This document shows, piece by piece, positions 1 through 5,207 of a DNA stretch of 13,431 nt (position 1 is the first letter of the stretch; the number at the start of each line of letters is the position of its first letter). This DNA is from Natrialbaceae archaeon (GTDB lineage: Archaea; Halobacteriota; Halobacteria; Halobacteriales; Natrialbaceae), in assembly GCA_003552325.1 (NCBI GenBank), contig PUKM01000098.1, forward strand, positions 1-13,431, given 5' to 3'. The notes beneath the pieces were generated by a model, which saw nothing but the letters and a program-made list of their open reading frames with translations, did no database searches and had not been told where the DNA came from. The translations under genes were made by a program, and so were the position numbers.

Positions 1-351
1 CGCCTCGCCGAGTACGGCGAAGCCGTCGAGAACGGCGTCATTATCGTCGTCGATGGTGAACGGGGGAGAAACGCGTTCAGGGCCGCAACCGGGACTGACG
101 CCATGGGGTTCGCACGGAACGCGATGAGCAACGAGAGCCACATCGATCGGTCGCTGACAGCAGGAACGTGTCCCGACGCCGGCCACTCGAGTGTGGACGA
201 CCACGCCGTCCAGTTCATTTTTGCGTTCGCCGAGGCGCAAAACGAGGAGGTCGGTGGCCGCTATGCAGACGGAGACGTGATCCACGCCTACGCACAGTGT
301 GCCTGCGGCGCTGCCTACTCCGATCGATGGACGGCCGAGACGTCGGATTGA
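1..351 (+). CDS. Haloarchaeal hypothetical protein, DUF5807-like (5' end outside window)
   Basis: Frame 1 is open from the first base to the TGA at 349-351, giving 116 residues of C-terminal sequence, so the start lies upstream of the window. The opening residues RLAEYGEAVENGVIIVVDGE and the later FAFAEAQNEEVGG and GDVIHAYAQCACG blocks resemble a small haloarchaea-specific family that I recall as DUF5807; I could not check this by search. A Cys-x-Cys pair (CAC) sits near the C terminus, and there is no membrane segment, so a soluble cytoplasmic protein is likely. Function is unknown. An internal ATG at 103 could be mistaken for the start, but the reading frame and family-like sequence continue upstream of it. 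It converges with the cupin gene, with 18 bases between the two stop codons. Confidence 0.6.
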   Translation, partial: RLAEYGEAVENGVIIVVDGERGRNAFRAATGTDAMGFARNAMSNESHIDRSLTAGTCPDAGHSSVDDHAVQFIFAFAEAQNEEVGGRYADGDVIHAYAQCACGAAYSDRWTAETSD

Positions 352-369
352 GGCGTTGATCAGAGGGGA

Positions 370-771
370 TTACTCGAGTAACTCGATATCGTCGTCACCG
401 TGAGGGACCGCACAGAGGAACGCGCCTTCTTCGTTGCTCTCGTTTCGGTACCAGTGGACTGCTCCAGCGGGGATCAACAGTGAGTCCCCCGCGTCGACCT
501 CGTACTCGTCGTCCTCGAGGCCGACCGTGTACGTTCCCTCGAGCACGTACTGGACGTGTTCGACGGCGTTCGTATGTCGTGGGACCGTCGTTCCGGGTTC
601 GAGAACGAATCGACGGATCGCGAAGTTGGGTGCCCCCTCGTCTGCACCGATGAGGACGCCCTTCGAAAGTCCCGGTGCCGCGTCGACGGGATCATACGAG
701 ATGGCGTCACTCGAGCGGACGACACCCTTTGGTTCGTCTGCAACGTCGGATTCAGCGTGTGAATCGGTCAT
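370..771 (-). CDS. Single-domain cupin protein
   Basis: A 133-residue soluble protein with one double-stranded beta-helix (cupin) domain over about residues 45-125. Cupin motif 1 is visible around residues 64-84 (His66, Glu71 and His72 in PRHTNAVEHVQYVLEG), and motif 2 around residues 94-108 (AGDSLLIPAGAVHWYRN, with His106). These residues could bind a metal. The family is too broad to fix a substrate; many such haloarchaeal proteins are annotated only as cupin-domain. The frame runs open upstream to 1029, but I chose the ATG at 771. The cupin fold begins after it, the upstream extension is unlike a protein and runs through an ORB-like site, and a TATA box at 825-833 places transcription start near 800. 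A palindrome next to that TATA box suggests repressor control. Confidence 0.85.
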   Translation of the reverse strand: MTDSHAESDVADEPKGVVRSSDAISYDPVDAAPGLSKGVLIGADEGAPNFAIRRFVLEPGTTVPRHTNAVEHVQYVLEGTYTVGLEDDEYEVDAGDSLLIPAGAVHWYRNESNEEGAFLCAVPHGDDDIELLE

Positions 772-824
772 ACAAAGTTCTGTGTGAGGGGTGACCAAAA
801 CGGTAGTGGTCAGTTCGGATCGAA

Positions 825-833
825 ACACTATAA
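825..833 (-). promoter_or_regulatory. TATA box of the cupin gene
   Basis: On the minus strand the sequence reads GTTATAGTG, a reasonable archaeal TATA element 54-62 bases upstream of the cupin ATG. Expected initiation about 25 bases downstream, near 800, gives a leader of roughly 30 bases. The assignment rests on sequence pattern only. Confidence 0.5.
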
Positions 834-834
834 C

Positions 835-848
835 AGACCGAACGGTCT
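835..848. promoter_or_regulatory. Palindromic operator-like site at the cupin promoter
   Basis: The plus strand reads AGACCG AA CGGTCT, a perfect inverted repeat with 6-base arms and a 2-base centre. It lies immediately upstream (minus-strand sense) of the TATA box, overlapping where the BRE that binds TFB would be. Its size and position suit a dimeric helix-turn-helix repressor such as a TetR-type protein. No regulator gene is visible nearby, so the binding partner is unknown. Confidence 0.45.
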
Positions 849-972
849 CCAAGACCCGGGTTCGAGGTGAAACAGTGGTGTGTGTCCATCCGATCCACCC
901 ATACGAACCCGCCTTGAGTGGATGGGTATCGAATGTCGGAATGCCGGTGAAGAAACGGAACGAAGGGAGAGA

Positions 973-992
973 CCCCTTCATTTCATGTGGAG
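973..992 (-). repeat. ORB-like element a (between cspA and the cupin gene)
   Basis: Minus-strand 20-mer fitting YTCCASNKGAAAYGRAGGGG, the pattern shared by all five ORB-like sites in this window. It contains the GAAA core and the GGGG run typical of archaeal origin recognition boxes bound by Orc1/Cdc6. Unlike elements b and c, the G run is not extended (it continues TCTCTCC). It lies about 2 kb left of the main cluster. Confidence 0.5.
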
Positions 993-1056
993 AGACCGGT
1001 TGCTCTCGAGTGATAAATACTGCAGTCAAGAATCGATACCTACCGAATTTGCCTAA

Positions 1057-1251
1057 TTACAGGCGTTCGACGTTGGTCGCGCGTGGGCCTTTTGGGGCCT
1101 GCTCGATGTCGAACTCGATTTCCTGGCCTTCTTCCAGGTCAGGGCCGCCGACGTCTTCCATGTGGAAGAAAACGTCTTCGTCCGCGTCCTCAGTGTCGAT
1201 AAATCCGTAGCCGCCAGTGTCGTTGAAGAAATCAACGGTTCCTTTCGCCAT
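1057..1251 (-). CDS. cspA: Cold-shock domain protein (CspA family)
   Basis: A 64-residue protein forming a complete cold-shock (OB-fold) domain. The RNA-binding motifs are present: GGYGFI at residues 13-18 (RNP1-like) and DVFFH at 26-30 (RNP2). Family members bind single-stranded RNA and DNA and act as RNA chaperones, often in cold adaptation. The surface is strongly acidic, as expected in a halophile. I chose the ATG at 1251 because MAKGTVDFFN is the usual haloarchaeal N terminus. However, an in-frame ATG at 1281 lies close to the start site expected from the TATA box at 1303-1308, so a leaderless form 10 residues longer cannot be excluded. The gene stands alone, with the small membrane-protein gene 122 bases upstream on the same strand. 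Confidence 0.93.
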   Translation of the reverse strand: MAKGTVDFFNDTGGYGFIDTEDADEDVFFHMEDVGGPDLEEGQEIEFDIEQAPKGPRATNVERL

Positions 1252-1300
1252 TGCCTTTGCATTGGGGCCGCGCGTACGCATAATCGTTGCGATGTGATGT

Positions 1301-1310
1301 TGATATAACG
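1301..1310 (-). promoter_or_regulatory. TATA box of cspA
   Basis: The minus strand reads CGTTATATCA. Its centre is about 25 bases upstream of the in-frame ATG at 1281 and about 54 bases upstream of the preferred ATG at 1251, predicting a leader of about 30 bases for the usual start. Confidence 0.55.
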
Positions 1311-1373
1311 GTGCGATTTGCCACCAAGTCACTGGTGTATGGTGACTCCAGGAGTGCGTTTCTGAAGGGGATG

Positions 1374-1613
1374 CTACGGTTCGTCCTCGAGTTGGATCGC
1401 CACTATCGAGATGAAGAACACGATCATAAACAGCGCGAAGCCGACGACGATTCCGAGAAACCCACCACTGGTTGGGGAAATCGGTGTAAAAAGTGAAACG
1501 ACGAGCAACGAAACGAGAAAGACGATGATCGTCAGTACCCCCATCGCGTAGTAAAAGCCCCTATCGCTCTCGAGGTAGCCCCAAAGGCCATCCCAGATCG
1601 GCGGTTTCGGCAT
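1374..1613 (-). CDS. Small two-helix membrane protein, unknown function
   Basis: A 79-residue protein with a short polar N terminus (MPKPPIWDGLWGYLESDRG). Two hydrophobic helices follow, at about residues 22-43 and 50-73, joined by a short turn (PISPTSGG), and the tail is acidic (QLEDEP). No catalytic motif is visible. The coding case rests on clean two-helix topology, one start at 1613 and good spacing from its neighbours. I do not recognise the family; short proteins of this shape are common and mostly uncharacterised in haloarchaea. It lies between the carbonic anhydrase and cspA on the same strand, with 144 and 122 bases on either side, so separate transcription units are likely. Confidence 0.7.
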   Translation of the reverse strand: MPKPPIWDGLWGYLESDRGFYYAMGVLTIIVFLVSLLVVSLFTPISPTSGGFLGIVVGFALFMIVFFISIVAIQLEDEP

Positions 1614-1757
1614 CGTCTATGTGTTGGCTCGAACTGAAAAGAACCGTTCGATACCGGATGCTGTCACGTCGAGGGTTGCGGAGACTGTGACCCGAGTGGC
1701 CGGGGGATACCGCATGGGTTGATCCGAGTGGCCGTCCGGACACCGCCCTGGTGTCCG

Positions 1758-2591
1758 TCAGTACAACAGACTCGAGGTAGCGTGGGCGAACCGTTCAGGG
1801 ATCCGATCACGGATCACGTCCGGCTGTGTTTCGCCCTCGAGATTGACCAGATACGCACGCCCGGGATCCTCGCCATAGACCCCGTGGAAATCGTATACGA
1901 AGCCGTAGATTGAGACGTGTTCGGGGACATCGGGAGACGCCCGAAGGAATGACGCCTGGTGGTCGACGTTGTATTCGACGAGTTGGTTGACCCGTTTCCA
2001 CTCCGTAAGGGGTTCTTCCCCTTCTGTCTCGTCGTCTCCCGATCCAGTCTCATTACTCGAGCCAGTCGAATCAATCGAGTCGCTCGAGTCAGTCGGATCG
2101 TCGATCAATTCACTCTCGAGCCCGGCTTCGACCACCGGGACGAGCATGTCGACCCACTTTGTGACGCCCTGTGGCCCGGGTGGGTCATCGCCCATCGCGA
2201 CGTTGTAGGCGGCGGTCACCGCCCCACACCCGGTGTGTCCAACGACCGCTATCGCTTCAGTATCCGTAAAATGAAGGGGATAAAGCAGACTCCCATCGAC
2301 AATTTTCGAGCCGTTGTGATCGTCCCAGGCCTGGTTTCCGATGTTACTGGGCGTGAACACACGCCCTGGTCGTTGAGTTGCCCACATTCCTTCCTGGGGG
2401 ACTCGAGAGTCTGCACAACAGATGGTGACGACCGCGGGCTGTTGTGCCTCTTGCACCGGATCGAAGTAATTGCCCGGAAGGTTCTCGACGTGTGTCTCGT
2501 TCCCTTCGAGTAGTTCCTCGAGGACTGGATCGTGATCTGTTGATCCTTCGGAAGGCGTGTCCGCTCGAGTCGGTGAACGATCGTTTGTCAT
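1758..2591 (-). CDS. Beta-class carbonic anhydrase
   Basis: A 277-residue soluble protein. Beta-carbonic anhydrases are zinc enzymes that interconvert CO2 and bicarbonate. The zinc and active-site signature is intact: Cys59-x-Asp61-Ser-Arg63 (CADSRV), then His119-Thr-Gly-Cys122 (HTGCGAV), so Cys59, His119 and Cys122 are the likely zinc ligands and Asp61/Arg63 the catalytic dyad. The family is usually about 200-230 residues. The excess here comes from a disordered N terminus and a Ser/Asp/Glu/Gly-rich segment at about residues 164-194, after the catalytic core. I chose the ATG at 2591; an in-frame ATG at 2630 would add 13 residues. A possible AT-rich promoter element at 2612-2628 suits a leaderless start at 2591. 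The gene faces away from the putative origin region. Confidence 0.9.
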   Translation of the reverse strand: MTNDRSPTRADTPSEGSTDHDPVLEELLEGNETHVENLPGNYFDPVQEAQQPAVVTICCADSRVPQEGMWATQRPGRVFTPSNIGNQAWDDHNGSKIVDGSLLYPLHFTDTEAIAVVGHTGCGAVTAAYNVAMGDDPPGPQGVTKWVDMLVPVVEAGLESELIDDPTDSSDSIDSTGSSNETGSGDDETEGEEPLTEWKRVNQLVEYNVDHQASFLRASPDVPEHVSIYGFVYDFHGVYGEDPGRAYLVNLEGETQPDVIRDRIPERFAHATSSLLY

Positions 2592-2770
2592 GGTTCGTAT
2601 CCACGTCTGGAATCGACTAAGTGTTATCATTGGTGCAGGGTTTGGTCAGGGACCAGCTGATGCACGGGTGAGGATGGAGACGAAACACGAGTCGGGTGAG
2701 GAGAGCCCTCGAGAGGAGCATGATGAAGAGAGAGCGTATACAGAAAATTGGAGAAAGGAGCGTCTGTTAG

Positions 2771-2804
2771 CACGAGATACCGAGAATCACGAGATACCGA
2801 GAGG
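2771..2804. repeat. 17-base tandem repeat, two copies
   Basis: Two adjacent 17-base units, CACGAGATACCGAGAAT (2771-2787) and CACGAGATACCGAGAGG (2788-2804), are identical at 15 of 17 positions. They lie in the gene-free region about 160 bases from ORB-like element b. It could be a binding site or simple slippage; nothing shows which. Confidence 0.7.
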
Positions 2805-2965
2805 ATCATAAAACGAGAGCACAGCCTTCGGCAGATCATGCGGATGACACCGATGAGGAGTATGAAGAACCAGTGTGGCCACTGTGAGCAAACCGATGGG
2901 GAGAGTGAACCGTGAGATGACCGTGAGGAGAATGGTGTGATAGTAATTGTCAACCGATGTGGAAG

Positions 2966-2992
2966 CCCCCCACCCCTTCATTTCCGGTGGAA
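2966..2992 (-). repeat. ORB-like element b
   Basis: On the minus strand the core 20-mer at 2973-2992 fits YTCCASNKGAAAYGRAGGGG exactly, and the G-rich side continues as TGGGGGG to 2966. It pairs with element c, which is in the opposite orientation about 300 bases away. Archaeal ORBs combine a GAAAC/T-type core with a G string contacted by the winged-helix domain of Orc1/Cdc6, as seen here. Confidence 0.68.
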
Positions 2993-3088
2993 CACACCGA
3001 GAGAGGGAGGGGGTGAGAGCGACTAATAGAACGGCAACATTTATTACCTGTCTGTATAAATTGGTCCGTAGCCTCGAGAAAAAGAATA

Positions 3089-3160
3089 AGTTACTAGGTG
3101 AGTTGGTTTTAGTTACTAGAGACTACTAGAGCAACCGTCGTATAGGAAATGAGTTACTAG
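3089..3160 (+). repeat. Short iterons AGTTACTAG, four copies
   Basis: AGTTACTAG occurs at 3089-3097, 3111-3119 and 3152-3160, with a variant GACTACTAG at 3121-3129. The CTAG cores start at 3094, 3116, 3126 and 3157, so spacings are 22, 10 and 31 bases, close to whole turns of the helix. The array lies in the AT-richer centre between ORB-like elements b and c. CTAG is rare elsewhere in the window. Confidence 0.6.
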
Positions 3161-3275
3161 AACATCCGTATCCCTCGAATTCACGACTCTCGAGTAACCC
3201 TCCCTTTCGTTTCCGCCAATTCTGCCCCTTGCCGACTCACTTCATCCGTCTGATCGCACGGACACCTTCGTTATT

Positions 3276-3303
3276 CTCCACCTGAAATGAAGGGGTGGGG
3301 GTG
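3276..3303 (+). repeat. ORB-like element c
   Basis: The plus-strand core at 3276-3295 fits YTCCASNKGAAAYGRAGGGG and is followed by TGGGGGTG. It differs from element a at one base of the 20-mer and is inverted relative to element b. Together b and c bracket the AT-richer core with its iterons, which is why I read them as a pair of Orc1/Cdc6 binding sites. Confidence 0.68.
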
Positions 3304-3408
3304 CGGGAATCTCTTGGATACTAAGCACAACAGTCAGAATAATACCACTACTCACTCGAAAATTGTGGTTGGTGTTCTATAACTCTGGAGCATCTCCTCC
3401 CGAATGAG

Positions 3409-3435
3409 CCCAACACCCCTCCATTTCCACTGGAG
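3409..3435 (-). repeat. ORB-like element d
   Basis: The minus-strand core at 3416-3435 fits the shared 20-mer pattern, with G instead of A at the variable purine before the final A and G run. The G-rich side continues as TGTTGGG. It has the same orientation as element b and lies about 140 bases upstream of hemL, so binding here could also affect hemL transcription. Confidence 0.6.
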
Positions 3436-3577
3436 AATAGTAACACCTCAGTGGTAGTTCTTCCCAGCCTGACACCTAAACACTGTTCATATTACACGTC
3501 TCACGTTTCCAGGGTTCTCGAATACTCCATGCTGAACCCCGGTATCTCTTTGCTCTCCGGCCGAAAACTCATCCTAT

Positions 3578-4930
3578 ATGCACGACGACCGCTCACGCGA
3601 ACTCTACGACCGGGCCCTTTCAGTCATGCCCGGCGGCGTCAACTCGGCCGTTCGAGCCGCAATCGAGCCCTACCCATTTTTCGTTCAAAAGGGTGATGGC
3701 GGCCACGTTATCGATGCCGACGGTAACCGGCTCGTCGACTGGGTCATGGGACTGGGTCCGTTACTGCTAGGCCACGACCTTCCGGAATCCGTCCAGGCCG
3801 CAGTTCAACGACACGCCAGTCAGGGTCCGATGTACGGTACCCCGACCGAGGTCGAAGTCGATCTCGCCGAGTTCGTCGTGCGTCACGTCCCGAGCGTCGA
3901 AAAAATCCGATTTGTCAATTCAGGCACCGAAGCGACGGTATCGGCTGTCCGGCTCGCACGTGGGACGACCGGGCGAAACAAGATCGTGATCATGCAAGGG
4001 GGCTATCACGGGGCCCAGGAATCGACACTCGTGGAAGGCGACGCCGAGCACCCTGCGCCCTCCTCTGCCGGTATTCCACAGTCGTTTGCCGAACACACCC
4101 TTCCAGTTCCGTTCAATGACGAGGATGCCATGCGTACAGTCTTCGACGAACACGGTGATGACATCGCGGGTATCCTCGTCGAACCCATCCTCGCAAACTA
4201 CGGTATCGTCCACCCCGATGAGGGCTACCTCGAGTGCCTGCGTGAGATCACAACCGAACACGACGCACTCCTCATGTTTGACGAGGTCATCACGGGCTTC
4301 CGCGTGGGCGGGCTCGGGTGTGCACAACAACACTTCGGTATCACGCCGGACATCACGACGTTCGGAAAGATCATCGGTGGTGGGTTTCCGGTTGGGGCTA
4401 TCGGTGGCCGCGCCGAACTGATCGAACAGTTCGCCCCTACCGGAGAGGTCTTCCAGGCAGGGACCTTTTCGGGCCACCCGGTCACGATGGCTGCTGGACT
4501 CGAAACGCTCACGTTCGCCGCCGAAAATGACGTCTACGATCACGTTAACACCTTGGGTGAACGACTCCAAAGCGGACTCACTGATATCCTCGAGGACCAG
4601 GCTCCCGCCTACACCGTAGTGGGTTCTGACAGTATGTTCAAAGTCATTTTCACGCGTGATGGCCCATCCAGCCAGGCCCTCGAGGACGGGCAGCCGTGTT
4701 CGAACGGCTGTCGACAACGGGCGGATTGCCCGCGGTATGGAACCTGTCCGAAGAACGCTGGCGACGTGATGGACGCCGAAACCGAGCGCTGGCGGCGAAT
4801 TTTCTGGGGGAAGATGCGTGAACAGGGGGTGTTCCTCTCGCAGAACCAGTTCGAGAGCCAGTTCGTCAGTTACAGCCACACGGAGGAGGACGTCGAGGAG
4901 ACACTCGAGGCGTACAAACACGCGCTATAA
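3578..4930 (+). CDS. hemL: Glutamate-1-semialdehyde 2,1-aminomutase
   Basis: A 450-residue PLP enzyme of the class III aminotransferase fold. It converts glutamate-1-semialdehyde to 5-aminolevulinate, the last step of the C5 route to tetrapyrroles (haem, cobamides). The family signatures are clear: VMPGGVNSAVRA near the N terminus, NSGTEA at 114-119, FDEVITGFR with Asp235, and TTFGKIIGGGFPVGAIGG with the PLP-binding Lys264. The ATG at 3578 gives the normal start before the VMPGGVNS block. Oddly, between about residues 362 and 406 there is an extra segment with four cysteines at 374, 378, 384 and 390 (C-x3-C-x5-C-x5-C), absent from bacterial HemL as I know it. It could bind a metal. No other haem genes adjoin it; a long non-coding region with an ORB-like site lies upstream. 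Confidence 0.96.
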   Translation: MHDDRSRELYDRALSVMPGGVNSAVRAAIEPYPFFVQKGDGGHVIDADGNRLVDWVMGLGPLLLGHDLPESVQAAVQRHASQGPMYGTPTEVEVDLAEFVVRHVPSVEKIRFVNSGTEATVSAVRLARGTTGRNKIVIMQGGYHGAQESTLVEGDAEHPAPSSAGIPQSFAEHTLPVPFNDEDAMRTVFDEHGDDIAGILVEPILANYGIVHPDEGYLECLREITTEHDALLMFDEVITGFRVGGLGCAQQHFGITPDITTFGKIIGGGFPVGAIGGRAELIEQFAPTGEVFQAGTFSGHPVTMAAGLETLTFAAENDVYDHVNTLGERLQSGLTDILEDQAPAYTVVGSDSMFKVIFTRDGPSSQALEDGQPCSNGCRQRADCPRYGTCPKNAGDVMDAETERWRRIFWGKMREQGVFLSQNQFESQFVSYSHTEEDVEETLEAYKHAL

Positions 4931-5032
4931 GTGTCTGGCACACCCCGCCGGTGGGCCGTCACGCCCGATCGTCGATACTCGCAGGTGGTGTGAAAGACCC
5001 AAACGTTGATACGTACAGCCAATGGCTTTTCT

Positions 5033-5057
5033 GGTGGCCACGATGGGGGTGGCCACC
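5033..5057. repeat. Perfect inverted repeat in the hemL-helicase gap
   Basis: GGTGGCCAC (5033-5041) and GTGGCCACC (5049-5057) are perfect 9-base inverted arms around a 7-base G-rich loop. The site lies 103 bases past the hemL stop and about 95 bases upstream of the helicase TATA box. No T run follows on either strand, so a simple terminator is not supported; a protein-binding site or RNA hairpin is possible. Confidence 0.55.
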
Positions 5058-5152
5058 TGGGAATACAGGGTGACGGCTGACATACTGTGTCAGTGCGTGT
5101 AAGCGGTGCTGTCACCGGTTCTGGGTCTTTTCGACACTCACTTCGCCCACGA

Positions 5153-5160
5153 TTTTATAA
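5153..5160 (+). promoter_or_regulatory. TATA box of the XPD-like helicase gene
   Basis: TTTTATAA lies 48-55 bases upstream of the ATG at 5208. Initiation about 25 bases downstream, near 5183, gives a leader of about 25 bases. It supports the start at 5208 over the longer open frame from 5106, which would begin upstream of this promoter. Confidence 0.6.
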
Positions 5161-5207
5161 CCCATTGGGTATCGAACACGGTTCGTCAACCCTATGGACG
5201 GCCACCA

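Larger units (their letters stand above)
2592..3577. other. Putative replication origin region: ORB-flanked, gene-free stretch
   Basis: This 986-base interval between the divergent carbonic anhydrase and hemL genes has no convincing gene. It holds a 17-base tandem repeat (2771-2804), three ORB-like elements (2966-2992, 3276-3303, 3409-3435), an AT-richer core at about 3028-3165 and a second AT-rich patch at about 3310-3390. Four CTAG-centred short repeats lie in the core. The two ORBs with the longest G runs are inverted relative to each other and flank the core, their G runs pointing outward. Inverted ORBs around an unwinding element are the known architecture of haloarchaeal and Sulfolobus origins. 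No orc1/cdc6 gene lies in the window, although haloarchaeal origins are usually next to one. The function as an origin is inferred. Confidence 0.55.

Noticed and set aside
772..1029. N-terminal extension of the cupin frame up to an ATG at 1029
   Set aside because: The extension has no cupin similarity, crosses the TATA box, palindrome and ORB-like element a, and the ATG at 771 fits the promoter.
2627..2953. 108-codon minus-strand frame in the gene-free region as an intact gene
   Set aside because: The Ser/Pro/His-rich composition and lack of promoter or family likeness argue against a functional protein; only the frameshift idea is kept as a weak finding.
3920..4921. Minus-strand open frame of 333 codons opposite hemL
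   Set aside because: It mirrors the hemL codons, with no recognisable domain or promoter.
5106..5207. 34-residue N-terminal extension of the helicase
   Set aside because: A TATA box at 5153-5160 lies inside it, and family N termini begin near the WRSIFGH block just after 5208.
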